From Comamonadaceae bacterium (GTDB taxonomy: Bacteria > Pseudomonadota > Gammaproteobacteria > Burkholderiales > Burkholderiaceae): a stretch of DNA of 5,948 nt. Each line of letters begins with the position of its first letter. Position 1 is the first letter of the stretch. Position numbers and translations under genes: made by a program. The notes under the pieces were generated by a model that was not told the origin of the DNA, made no database searches, and saw only the letters and a list, made by a program, of their open reading frames with translations. The stretch spans positions 1 through 5,948 of the forward strand of contig CANKOT010000139.1 of NCBI GenBank assembly GCA_947484245.1. The letters are read 5' to 3'. Positions 1 through 5,948 of the stretch are shown here, one piece after another.

Positions 1-42
1 GACTGCGAAGTTGCCATTCGCATGGAAACAGGACAATGGTGA
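1..42 (+). CDS. C-terminal 13 codons of an upstream gene (partial; possibly folB)
   Basis: Frame 1 is open from the window edge to a TGA at 40-42 and reads [13 protein letters not shown]. The stop lies 4 nt before the ATG of ttcA, the spacing expected of an upstream operon partner, which favours this frame over the other two open ones. The DCE start loosely resembles the YxDC(D/E)xVG segment near the C-terminus of betaproteobacterial dihydroneopterin aldolase (FolB), and folB lies next to ttcA in several Burkholderiales. That identification is an inference from synteny and a very short match. With only 13 residues visible the product cannot be assigned firmly. Confidence 0.4.
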   Translation, partial: DCEVAIRMETGQW

Positions 43-46
43 ACCC

Positions 47-1009
47 ATGAATGCACCCACACACAATGCCTGGCTAGAAGCCGTGGCCGACCACAAGGAA
101 CTTGAGGTCGAACAAAAAGCCAAGTCCCTCAAAATTGAACGCGAAACGCACAAGTTAGAAAAACGCTTGTGCCGTCAGGTGGGTCAGGCCATCACCGAGT
201 TCAACATGATTGAAGAGGGCGACCGTGTCATGGTTTGCATGTCGGGCGGCAAAGACAGCTACGGCATGCTCGACATTTTGCTGAAAATGAAAGCGCGTGC
301 ACCGGTCGATTTCGAATTGATCGCCGTCAATTTGGACCAAAAACAACCTGGCTTTCCCGCTGAAATTTTGCCTGCCTATTTAAAAGAAGTCGGCATTCCA
401 TTTCACATCGAAACGCAAGACACTTATTCCATCGTGAAAGACAAAATTCCCGAAGGCAAAACCATGTGCAGTTTGTGCAGCAGGTTGCGTCGCGGCATTT
501 TGTACAAAGTGGCGCGCGAGTTGAAGTGCAACAAACTGGCTTTGGGCCATCACCGCGATGACATGCTGCAAACCTTTTTCTTGAACATGTTTTTTGGCGG
601 CAAGCTCAAAGGCATGCCACCCAAGCTGCTCAGCGATAACGGCGAGTTCATGGTCATCAGGCCCTTGGCTCATGTGGCCGAGGCTGACCTCTCGCGTTGG
701 GCCGAGCATCGTCAGTTCCCCATCATTCCTTGCACTTTGTGTGGCAACCAAGAGAACTTGCAACGCAAACAAATTGGCAACATGATCCGCGAATGGCAAA
801 AAAAGTTTCCAGGTCGCATTGAAAACATGTTTGCTGCTTTGCAAAACGTGGTGCCTTCACACTTGATGGACACCCAGTTGCACGACTTTAAAAATTTAAA
901 AATTACTGGTATGCCTACAGAAAATGGCGACAAAGCGTTTGATGAAGAAAGTTTTGAGACGCCCCATGTGATGGCCAGCTTACAAGGCGTGCAAGTGGTT
1001 CAACTTTGA
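47..1009 (+). CDS. ttcA: tRNA 2-thiocytidine biosynthesis protein TtcA
   Basis: TtcA is the cytoplasmic ATP-dependent, [4Fe-4S]-containing enzyme that thiolates cytidine 32 of certain tRNAs, with sulfur relayed from a cysteine desulfurase. The 320-residue product shows the family signatures: PP-loop SGGKDS at residues 66-71, which adenylates the target base; the CSLC pair at 141-144; GHHRDD at 167-172; and the PCTLCGNQ segment with Cys229 and Cys232. In the E. coli enzyme two cysteines of the first pair and one later cysteine hold the cluster, and all candidate ligands are present here. Length is close to the usual 300-320. I chose ATG 47 because it follows the upstream stop by 4 nt. The frame stays open upstream to a TTG at 11, but those residues are not typical of the family. 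An AGGA at 30-33 is a somewhat distant ribosome binding site. It probably heads the run of + strand genes seen here. Confidence 0.96.
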   Translation: MNAPTHNAWLEAVADHKELEVEQKAKSLKIERETHKLEKRLCRQVGQAITEFNMIEEGDRVMVCMSGGKDSYGMLDILLKMKARAPVDFELIAVNLDQKQPGFPAEILPAYLKEVGIPFHIETQDTYSIVKDKIPEGKTMCSLCSRLRRGILYKVARELKCNKLALGHHRDDMLQTFFLNMFFGGKLKGMPPKLLSDNGEFMVIRPLAHVAEADLSRWAEHRQFPIIPCTLCGNQENLQRKQIGNMIREWQKKFPGRIENMFAALQNVVPSHLMDTQLHDFKNLKITGMPTENGDKAFDEESFETPHVMASLQGVQVVQL

Positions 1010-1041
1010 GCTTCCAGATCAATAGCCTGATGTAAGCAACA

Positions 1042-1680
1042 ATGAAACTGCAAAACTTTTCGCGTTATTTCAGCTTGTGTGCCCTCCTGTTTGCCGTCTT
1101 GAGTGCGTCTTTGCTCAGCGGCTGCAGCACAATGCGCGTGATCGAAAGTCAGGTTCAAACCAGTACGCAATGGCCCCCTCAAAACGCAGCGCCCACACAA
1201 GCGCTTTTTCGGCTTGAACGTCTGCCTGCAGATGTCAACAACTTGCAAGCCGGATGGGCAGAAGTTGAACTTGAATCGGCACTTGCCCCCTTAGGCTGGA
1301 AGCGCAACGATGTCGATGCTCAGTACAGCGCTTGGATTGATGTGCGCTCTGCTGAGTTCATCGCAGACCCATGGGGTCGGCCGGTTCGAGGTCCTTGGGC
1401 TCATCAGGTGAGAATCAATATTGGAACGGGTTACCGTCCGCACGGTTTCGGCTTCGGTATGCGGCCGGGTTTTCCAGCACCTATGGGCTACGTTCAAGAA
1501 GTGAACATCATCATTCGCGATCTTTCAAGCAGCCATGTGGTTTATCAAACCAAGGCCACGCATGACGGCCCTTGGTCTGATCATCCTAATATTTTGCGCG
1601 CCATGATTTCGGCTGCTTTGCAGGGATTTCCTAATCCCAGCGCCAAGATCAGACAAGTTAACACCACCATTTCTAGATAA
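1042..1680 (+). CDS. DUF4136-family outer-membrane lipoprotein (function unknown)
   Basis: The 212-residue product starts with a lipoprotein signal peptide: basic residues at 2-8, a hydrophobic stretch at about 10-25, and the lipobox LLSGC with the lipidated cysteine at 28. Ser29 at +2 is compatible with outer-membrane sorting by Lol. The mature part resembles DUF4136 lipoproteins: short alternating beta segments such as AQYSAWIDVR (93-102), VNIIIRDLSSSHVVYQT (154-170), and a final helix before LQGFPNP at 193-199. A Gly/Phe/Pro-rich loop at about 128-150 interrupts the fold. No catalytic motif is visible and the family role is unknown. ATG 1042 is the only start that keeps the whole signal peptide; the ribosome binding site is weak. 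It lies 32 nt after ttcA and its stop directly abuts the next start, so it is probably in the same transcript. The lipoprotein call is firm, the DUF4136 assignment moderately so. Confidence 0.82.
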   Translation: MKLQNFSRYFSLCALLFAVLSASLLSGCSTMRVIESQVQTSTQWPPQNAAPTQALFRLERLPADVNNLQAGWAEVELESALAPLGWKRNDVDAQYSAWIDVRSAEFIADPWGRPVRGPWAHQVRINIGTGYRPHGFGFGMRPGFPAPMGYVQEVNIIIRDLSSSHVVYQTKATHDGPWSDHPNILRAMISAALQGFPNPSAKIRQVNTTISR

Positions 1681-2319
1681 ATGCAAGCTACCAGAATTGT
1701 TGCCATTCGTCATGGCGAAACCGCTTGGAACGTGGACACACGCATCCAAGGCCACCTCGATATTCCTCTCAATGCCAAAGGTGAGTGGCAAGCATCTCAG
1801 CTGGCCAAGGCACTTGCATTGCAAGATCCTTTGCATGCTGTGTACACCAGCGATTTAAAACGCGCGCACCAAACTGCAACGGCTGTCGCCGGCCAGCAAG
1901 GCCTAGAAGCGGTCAGCCATACCGGTCTGCGTGAGCGAGGATTTGGTGCCTTCGAAGGCAAAACATTTGCAGAAATCGAAAAAGATTTGCCAGAAGATTC
2001 TCTGCGTTGGCGCAAACGCGATCCGCAATGGGCACCCCCTCAAGGCGGTGAATCTTTGGTGGTCATGGAACAACGTGTTCGGCAAACACTCGACGAATTG
2101 GCGAGCCAACACATCGGTCAGCACATCGCTTTGTTTGCCCACGGAGGTGTCATGGATTTGCTCTATCGCATGGCCACCAACCAAGATTTGCAAGCACCGC
2201 GCACTTGGACGCTCACCAACACGGCTATCAATCGTTTGCTGTGGACACCGCAGAGTGTTTCATTGGTGGGTTGGGCTGACACATCGCACCTGGGCCCAGA
2301 GTCGCGAGACGAATATTAA
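1681..2319 (+). CDS. Histidine phosphatase family protein (phosphoglycerate-mutase-like fold)
   Basis: This is a 212-residue member of the histidine phosphatase (branch 1) superfamily, cytoplasmic since no signal peptide is visible. The catalytic set is complete: RHGETAWN at 10-17, with Arg10 and nucleophile His11; Arg61 in YTSDLKRAHQT; the proton donor Glu85 in LRERGFGAFEG; and His154 in FAHGGVMD. The short length and lack of mutase-type insertions suggest a broad phosphatase (PhoE/CobC/GpmB-like) rather than a glycolytic mutase. The substrate cannot be told from sequence, and annotations as GpmB or alpha-ribazole phosphatase would be guesses. ATG 1681 follows the lipoprotein stop with no gap (TAAATG) and has no evident Shine-Dalgarno, so translation probably depends on coupling to the upstream gene. 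It converges on ruvB, leaving 58 nt between the stops. Confidence 0.93.
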   Translation: MQATRIVAIRHGETAWNVDTRIQGHLDIPLNAKGEWQASQLAKALALQDPLHAVYTSDLKRAHQTATAVAGQQGLEAVSHTGLRERGFGAFEGKTFAEIEKDLPEDSLRWRKRDPQWAPPQGGESLVVMEQRVRQTLDELASQHIGQHIALFAHGGVMDLLYRMATNQDLQAPRTWTLTNTAINRLLWTPQSVSLVGWADTSHLGPESRDEY

Positions 2320-2377
2320 GCTGCGATTTCAGAAATTTTGCACAGGCTTCAGCAGCGCTCAACGCTGAGCTTGGCCC
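2320..2377. terminator. Convergent intergenic hairpin region (candidate, weak)
   Basis: The 58 nt between the converging stops contain two mutually exclusive short stems: CAGCG (2353-2357) with CGCTG (2363-2367), and GCTCA (2357-2361) with TGAGC (2366-2370). Neither is followed by a good T-run on either strand, so this is not a classical intrinsic terminator. It may only attenuate read-through or be chance. Confidence 0.25.
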
Positions 2378-3427
2378 TCATTCTTGGGCATAACTCTTAG
2401 GCGGCGTCACGCCCAAGTGTCGATAGGCCGCCAAGGTGGCCGTTCTGCCGCGCGGAGTGCGCTGCAAGAAGCCCTGTTGAATCAAATACGGCTCGATCAC
2501 GTCTTCAATGGTGTCGCGTTCTTCGCCAATGCTAGCGGCAATGTTGTCTAGGCCCACAGGGCCGCCATCAAAACGGTGAATGACGGCTTCCAATAATTTG
2601 CGGTCCATCAAATCGAAGCCTTCTGGATCGACGTCGAGCATGGCCAAAGCAAGTTTGGCAATGTCGTGCGTGATGTGGCCTGCACCTTTCACATCGGCAT
2701 AGTCACGAACCCTTCGCAGCAATCGATTGGCAATGCGGGGGGTACCGCGTGAACGTTTGGCAATTTCTTCGCCGCCGGCTGCATCCATGGGAACTTTGAG
2801 CAAACTTGCACTGCGTTTCACAATGCGACCCAACTCTTCAGGGGTGTAAAACTCGAGGCGCGAAACAATGCCAAACCTGTCTCGCAGTGGATTGGTCAGC
2901 ATGCCTGCGCGAGTGGTGGCACCCACCAAGGTGAAGGGCTGTAAATCAAGTTTGATGCTGCGCGCAGCGGGGCCCTCACCAATCATGATGTCGATTTGGT
3001 AGTCCTCTAAAGCAGGGTACAAAATTTCTTCGACCACGGGCGATAGCCGGTGAATTTCATCGATGAACAAGACATCGTTTTTTTCTAAATTGGTCAGCAA
3101 CGCCGCCAAGTCTTTGGGTTTTTCCAACACGGGGCCACTGGTTTGGCGCAGGTTCACACCCAACTCTGCCGCAATGATGTGACTCAGCGTCGTCTTGCCC
3201 AAACCAGGCGGGCCAAACAGCAGCACGTGATCTAAAGGTTCGCCGCGCATCTTGGCGGCCCCTATGAAAATTTCTAACTGCTCGCGAACCTTGATCTGTC
3301 CCACATAGTCGTCTAACAATTTGGGGCGCAAGGCACGCTCGATGGCTTCCTCCTGCGGCGTTTCAGGTTTTGCGTCCACCATGCGCGCAGGCGGTGGCGT
3401 GCCAAAGTCGTCGGTTTGAATGCTCAT
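2378..3427 (-). CDS. ruvB: Holliday junction branch migration DNA helicase RuvB
   Basis: RuvB is the AAA+ hexameric motor that, with RuvA, drives branch migration of Holliday junctions during recombinational repair. The 349-residue product has the full set of motifs: Walker A GPPGLGKT at 72-79 (Lys78), Walker B LFIDE at 120-124, sensor 1 GATTR at 169-173, the LRDRFG segment at 181-186 holding the arginine finger (Arg184 by alignment with E. coli Arg174), and the [12 protein letters not shown] sensor-2 region around 228-239. The C-terminal winged-helix DNA-binding domain covers roughly 260-349, including QRTPRGR. Length is typical for betaproteobacteria. The ATG at 3427 lies 12 nt after the ruvA stop. 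No Shine-Dalgarno is visible in that gap, so translational coupling to ruvA is likely. It converges with the phosphatase gene. Confidence 0.98.
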   Translation of the reverse strand: MSIQTDDFGTPPPARMVDAKPETPQEEAIERALRPKLLDDYVGQIKVREQLEIFIGAAKMRGEPLDHVLLFGPPGLGKTTLSHIIAAELGVNLRQTSGPVLEKPKDLAALLTNLEKNDVLFIDEIHRLSPVVEEILYPALEDYQIDIMIGEGPAARSIKLDLQPFTLVGATTRAGMLTNPLRDRFGIVSRLEFYTPEELGRIVKRSASLLKVPMDAAGGEEIAKRSRGTPRIANRLLRRVRDYADVKGAGHITHDIAKLALAMLDVDPEGFDLMDRKLLEAVIHRFDGGPVGLDNIAASIGEERDTIEDVIEPYLIQQGFLQRTPRGRTATLAAYRHLGVTPPKSYAQE

Positions 3428-3439
3428 GTGTGGTTTATT

Positions 3440-4012
3440 TTATTTCGCCAAGGCCTTGAGCGCCATCTTGATGCCGTCGCTCACGCCAATGTCGGCTGGC
3501 AACGACTTGAGCGCCAAAGCAGCTTCTTTGTCAGAGTACCCCAATGCCACCAAGGCTTGCAGAATGTCGTTTGCATGATCGTGCGATGTGCCCGCCGTGG
3601 TGACCAAATCGGCACCCAGCTTGCCCTTCAACTCCAGCAGCAAACGTTCGGCCGTTTTTTTGCCAATACCAGGCACCTTCATCAAACGACCTGCCTCTTG
3701 TTGCGTAATCGCCTGCGCCAAATCGGCCACACCCATGCCCGAGAGCACGCTCAATGCCGTGCGCGGGCCGACGCCAGAAATTTTGATCAGCTGCCTAAAA
3801 GCCGCGCGCTCTTCCACCGTGGCAAAGCCATACAGCAGCTGCGCATCTTCACGGACCACAAAATGCGTGAGCAACTTGACCTTCTCACCCAAGCCAGGCA
3901 GGTTGTAAAACGTGCTCATGGGCACACTCACCTCATAGCCCACACCCTGGCAATCCAAGACCACCTCGGGCGGGTTTTTATCGATCAAAGTGCCTGTTAA
4001 CTGACCAATCAT
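3440..4012 (-). CDS. ruvA: Holliday junction branch migration protein RuvA
   Basis: RuvA is the tetrameric protein that binds the four-way junction and loads RuvB rings. The 190-residue product begins [12 protein letters not shown], the normal RuvA N-terminus and OB-fold. Glu55 and Asp56 in FVVREDA match the acidic pin residues of E. coli RuvA. Two helix-hairpin-helix motifs are visible, [10 protein letters not shown] at 78-87 and [12 protein letters not shown] at 113-124, followed by a flexible linker (about 138-147) and the RuvB-binding domain III from about 148 to the end. The frame is open a further 20 codons upstream to 4072, but those residues are not RuvA-like, so ATG 4012 was chosen. 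A GAAGAAG-like purine stretch lies upstream of it. It is first in a ruvA-ruvB pair; ruvC is not upstream, where a divergent phoH begins instead. Confidence 0.97.
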   Translation of the reverse strand: MIGQLTGTLIDKNPPEVVLDCQGVGYEVSVPMSTFYNLPGLGEKVKLLTHFVVREDAQLLYGFATVEERAAFRQLIKISGVGPRTALSVLSGMGVADLAQAITQQEAGRLMKVPGIGKKTAERLLLELKGKLGADLVTTAGTSHDHANDILQALVALGYSDKEAALALKSLPADIGVSDGIKMALKALAK

Positions 4013-4110
4013 GGCGTGCCGTTCTTCTTCATGAGATAAGTGCCTATCATTATGGGTATAGACAATGCCCAATTTAGGCTTTTGTTTATTTTCTATTGAG
4101 GATTATCAGC
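4013..4110. promoter_or_regulatory. Shared divergent promoter region of ruvA and phoH
   Basis: This 98-nt gap between divergent starts must hold the promoter of ruvAB and probably that of phoH-ybeY. It is AT-rich relative to the flanking genes. On the minus strand CATAAT (4054-4049) matches the sigma-70 -10 consensus at 5 of 6 positions, but no convincing -35 lies at the right distance. On the plus strand TATAGA (4057-4062) is a weak -10 candidate. No LexA-box-like CTGT-N8-ACAG palindrome was seen, so SOS control of ruvAB is not supported here. The individual promoter elements are uncertain. Confidence 0.4.
4098..4102 (+). promoter_or_regulatory. Ribosome binding site deciding the phoH TTG start
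   Basis: GAGGA at 4098-4102 lies 8 nt before the TTG at 4111. This is the best Shine-Dalgarno in the region and supports TTG 4111 over the TTG at 4096, which precedes and overlaps it, and over ATG 4153, which has no purine-rich upstream sequence. Confidence 0.65.
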
Positions 4111-5067
4111 TTGATTGTCAGACACAACTTCACGCCGCACAACAATACCCGGATGACCCATCTTTGCGGGCCCATGGACGCCCATTTGCGCACCATTGAG
4201 GCAGGTTTACAGGTCAAAATTGCGCATCGCCATGAACAGTTCAAAATTGACGGCCCCAAAGCCCGTGCCAACCAAGCGCTTGAGTTGCTGCAGGCCCTTT
4301 ATGAAATGGCCGATCGGCCCATCAAGGAAGACTCCCTTCAGCTCATGATGACGGGCGACCCTGAAGTGGCCAAGAACCCCAATGCCGCCACTCTTTTAAC
4401 GCGCCGGGCTGACCTGAAAGCCCGAACACCGGTGCAGGCCTTGTACATCGACAACATGGCCACACACGACATCACCTTTGGCATTGGCCCCGCAGGAACT
4501 GGCAAAACTTATTTAGCGGTGGCCTGTGCGGTGGACGCTTTGGAGCGGGCCAGTGTGCAACGCATTGTTTTAACCCGCCCAGCCGTAGAAGCGGGCGAGC
4601 GCTTGGGATTTTTACCAGGCGATTTGTCGCAAAAAGTCGATCCGTATTTGAGGCCTTTGTACGATGCGCTCTACGAACTCATGGGACACGACAAAGTACA
4701 GAAAGCCTTCGAGCGAAACGCCATTGAGGTCGCACCCTTGGCCTTCATGCGCGGCCGTACCTTGAACAATGCTTTTGTGATTTTGGACGAAGCGCAAAAC
4801 ACCACGCCAGAGCAAATGAAAATGTTCCTGACGCGCATTGGCTTTGGTGCCAAGGCGGTGGTCACGGGTGATGTGAGTCAAATTGATTTGCCTAAAGGGC
4901 AGCTGAGTGGGTTGATTGATGCCGAGCGGGTTTTAAGGCGGGTTAAGGGCATTGCCATGACGCGGTTTACCAGTGCGGATGTGGTGCGGCATCCTTTGGT
5001 GGCGCGCATTGTGGATGCTTATGATGCGCAAAGAACGACGGTGCGAAGTCGGTCGATTGATGCTTGA
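4111..5067 (+). CDS. ybeZ: PhoH family ATPase (YbeZ type)
   Basis: PhoH/YbeZ is a cytoplasmic P-loop ATPase that works with YbeY in RNA processing and ribosome quality control; its exact activity is not settled. The 318-residue product has Walker A GPAGTGKT at 126-133, Walker B VILDEAQN at 223-230 (Asp226, Glu227), and TGDVSQIDLP from 252, all diagnostic of the family. The N-terminal part (about 1-100) resembles the KH-like region of YbeZ proteins. The start is taken as TTG 4111 because of the well-placed GAGGA and because the resulting N-terminus, (M)IVRHNFTPHNNTRMTHLCGP, looks like that of betaproteobacterial homologues. The frame is also open from TTG 4096. The gene is divergent from ruvA and followed by ybeY after 62 nt, the usual ybeZ-ybeY order. 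miaB, found upstream in E. coli, is not here. Confidence 0.95.
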   Translation: MIVRHNFTPHNNTRMTHLCGPMDAHLRTIEAGLQVKIAHRHEQFKIDGPKARANQALELLQALYEMADRPIKEDSLQLMMTGDPEVAKNPNAATLLTRRADLKARTPVQALYIDNMATHDITFGIGPAGTGKTYLAVACAVDALERASVQRIVLTRPAVEAGERLGFLPGDLSQKVDPYLRPLYDALYELMGHDKVQKAFERNAIEVAPLAFMRGRTLNNAFVILDEAQNTTPEQMKMFLTRIGFGAKAVVTGDVSQIDLPKGQLSGLIDAERVLRRVKGIAMTRFTSADVVRHPLVARIVDAYDAQRTTVRSRSIDA

Positions 5068-5129
5068 CTGAGTCGCTCGGCAATATTGATCCCACCAGTT
5101 TTTTCAAGATACACATCCCTTATTTCGAC

Positions 5130-5582
5130 ATGGCACTTCCGACGCTTAACTTGTCCTTGCAATTTGGCGACATCCCTCATGCGGCACGCCATCGCGCGGC
5201 ATTGCCCCGCCATCAAGTAGCGCGCTGGATTCGTCACAGTTTGGCGCAGGATGGCGAAATCACGGTGCGCATTGTGGGCGCTGAAGAAGGCCAACGCTTG
5301 AATCGTGAATTTCGCAAGAAAGACTACGCCACCAATGTGCTCACATTTGATTACATGGCGTCACCCTTGGTGATGGCAGACTTGGTGTTGTGCGCGCCTG
5401 TGGTGGCAAAAGAAGCGCGCGAGCAAGGCAAAACATTGCAAACGCATTACGCGCATTTGTTAGTGCATGGCACGCTGCATGCGCAGGGATGGGATCATGA
5501 AACAAGCAAGGCCGATGCAGAGGCCATGGAGGGGCATGAAATTGAGATCATGCACAGGCTAAGGTTTAAGAACCCGTATTAA
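5130..5582 (+). CDS. ybeY: Endoribonuclease / rRNA maturation factor YbeY
   Basis: YbeY is a zinc-dependent single-strand endoribonuclease involved in 16S rRNA 3' maturation and 70S ribosome quality control. The 150-residue product carries the HGTLHAQGWDH motif, with zinc ligands His113, His117 and His123 in the HxxxHxxxxxH pattern. Arg59 in LNREFRKKDYATNVLTF matches the conserved Arg59 of E. coli YbeY. Length is typical for the family (about 150-155). The frame is open upstream to a TTG at 5064 that overlaps the phoH stop, but the extra 22 residues are not family-like, so ATG 5130 (MALPTLNLSLQFGD) is preferred. No strong Shine-Dalgarno precedes it, which leaves the start slightly uncertain. 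It sits behind phoH in the conserved pair. The next gene is a reversed toxin-antitoxin module, not the corC/ybeX expected from usual synteny. Confidence 0.95.
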   Translation: MALPTLNLSLQFGDIPHAARHRAALPRHQVARWIRHSLAQDGEITVRIVGAEEGQRLNREFRKKDYATNVLTFDYMASPLVMADLVLCAPVVAKEAREQGKTLQTHYAHLLVHGTLHAQGWDHETSKADAEAMEGHEIEIMHRLRFKNPY

Positions 5583-5591
5583 TTTCTAGGG

Positions 5592-5795
5592 TCAGTTTGT
5601 TTTTTTGACTTGACCATAACCAGGCTTGGTCCAAGGCGCGCCAAAGACTGCATGCTTTTCCATGTATTCAAAATCTGCGTCAGTCATGGGCGGGTTATCT
5701 GGATCACTCATGGCAGCCAATGTGATTTGATAGTCTTCCTCATCCGTTGGCATGATGATTTTGATAGGTTTGGTATTTTTATTGATTTTTTTCAT
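5592..5795 (-). CDS. brnA: BrnA-like antitoxin, short form lacking a visible DNA-binding domain
   Basis: The 67-residue product starts MKKINKNTKP and continues with an acidic segment, PTDEEDYQITLAAMSDPDNP (16-35), then MTDADFEYM (37-45). This resembles the N-terminal part of BrnA antitoxins (PTDEED...AxxADPDxxPLTDxDF). Antitoxins of this family normally continue into a ribbon-helix-helix domain with a VTLRLDxDV strand and a GxGWQTRxN segment. Here the protein ends after GAPWTKPGYGQVKKTN without it. The start at 5795 is chosen because GAGAGG (5810-5805) lies 9 nt upstream and because it overlaps the toxin gene by 17 nt, as in many brnTA operons. The same frame is open further upstream to an ATG at 5888, but that part only shadows the toxin gene. 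The protein is expected to bind and neutralise BrnT. Whether it can still repress its own operon is doubtful. Family assignment rests largely on context plus the short N-terminal similarity. Confidence 0.72.
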   Translation of the reverse strand: MKKINKNTKPIKIIMPTDEEDYQITLAAMSDPDNPPMTDADFEYMEKHAVFGAPWTKPGYGQVKKTN

Positions 5796-5948
5796 AGCGC
5801 TTAGCCTCTCGTTTGTTTGCTTTACGCAAACTGATACATCTGGTAGAACCATTTCGCAGAACATAGACCAGACAGTAAAGTCTGCCATCTAACGGGACCA
5901 GTCCATGCATGCGAGTCTCTTTGTAATTCCGGCGCTCGTCTTCACAAA
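5779..5948 (-). CDS. brnT: BrnT-family toxin, C-terminal part (5' end outside window)
   Basis: A second minus-strand frame, open from the window edge to a TAA at 5781-5779, encodes 55 residues including RMHGLVPLDGRLYCLVYVLR, then CISLRKANKREAKRYEKN. This is the characteristic C-terminal half of BrnT, a RelE-fold type II toxin and translation-inhibiting ribonuclease: G-x(3-4)-DGR, a VVY-like strand, and a (I/C)ISxRKAxxREAxxYE tail. Family members have about 90 residues, so roughly the first 35-40 are missing because the window ends, not because of a visible lesion. The last 17 nt overlap the start of brnA, giving the toxin-first order typical of brnTA. The visible half contains no stop or frameshift, so the toxin may well be intact. 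Confidence 0.85.
   Translation of the reverse strand, partial: CEDERRNYKETRMHGLVPLDGRLYCLVYVLRNGSTRCISLRKANKREAKRYEKNQ
5805..5810 (-). promoter_or_regulatory. Ribosome binding site of brnA, inside brnT
   Basis: GAGAGG on the minus strand (5810 to 5805) lies 9 nt before the brnA ATG at 5795 and within the last codons of brnT. It supports the internal start and independent or coupled translation of the antitoxin from the toxin transcript. Confidence 0.6.

Noticed and set aside
380..844. Minus-strand open frame (154 codons) opposite ttcA
   Set aside because: It is antisense to the conserved core of ttcA, with no recognisable motif and no independent start signal.
1423..1491. Gly/Phe-rich stretch as a possible tandem repeat or prion-like domain
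   Set aside because: It is too short and irregular for a repeat array; it is kept only as an unusual loop.
1931..2368. + strand open frame (145 codons) overlapping the histidine phosphatase
   Set aside because: The overlapping frame contains all the phosphatase catalytic residues, while this one is Trp- and Cys-rich and motif-free.
3416..4000. Long + strand open frame (194 codons) opposite ruvA
   Set aside because: It lies wholly over ruvA, whose product is clearly conserved. The translated protein is rich in His, Gln and Arg without any domain, as expected of an antisense shadow.
4013..4072. 20-residue N-terminal extension of RuvA
   Set aside because: RuvA proteins begin at the MIGxLxG segment, and the extension is not family-like and covers the promoter region.
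5064..5129. 22-residue N-terminal extension of YbeY starting at a TTG overlapping the phoH stop
   Set aside because: The residues do not look like YbeY, and the length from ATG 5130 matches the family.
5592..5888. 98-codon version of the BrnA frame starting at 5888
   Set aside because: Its first 31 codons overlap brnT in another frame. The good RBS and BrnA-like N-terminus place the start at 5795.

Overview
The window looks like an ordinary chromosomal stretch of a betaproteobacterium, most likely Burkholderiales and perhaps close to Comamonadaceae. This is inferred from protein character (TtcA, RuvAB, PhoH and YbeY of the betaproteobacterial type, and a DUF4136-type lipoprotein) and from moderate GC with tightly packed genes. 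No marker gene fixes the genus.

Left part (1-2319, + strand): the last codons of an upstream gene (possibly folB), then ttcA (tRNA 2-thiocytidine synthesis), a DUF4136-like outer-membrane lipoprotein, and a histidine-phosphatase-family enzyme. Spacing is 4 nt, 32 nt and 0 nt, so they are probably co-transcribed. Middle part (2378-4012, - strand): ruvA and ruvB, the Holliday-junction branch-migration motor, 12 nt apart. ruvB converges on the phosphatase gene. ruvC is not adjacent. Right part (4111-5582, + strand): phoH (ybeZ type) and ybeY, the conserved RNA-processing pair, divergent from ruvA across a shared intergenic region of about 98 nt. phoH most likely starts at a TTG behind a clear Shine-Dalgarno sequence.

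Right edge (5592-5948, - strand): a brnT-brnA type II toxin-antitoxin module, with the toxin cut by the window end. It points into the 3' end of ybeY, only 9 nt away, in a place where relatives usually carry corC/ybeX. The antitoxin is short (67 aa) and has the acidic BrnA-like N-terminal part but no recognisable C-terminal ribbon-helix-helix DNA-binding domain. This junction is the only clearly accessory part of the window and the best candidate for a closer look. I see no rRNA, tRNA, CRISPR array, IS element or wholly new system here.
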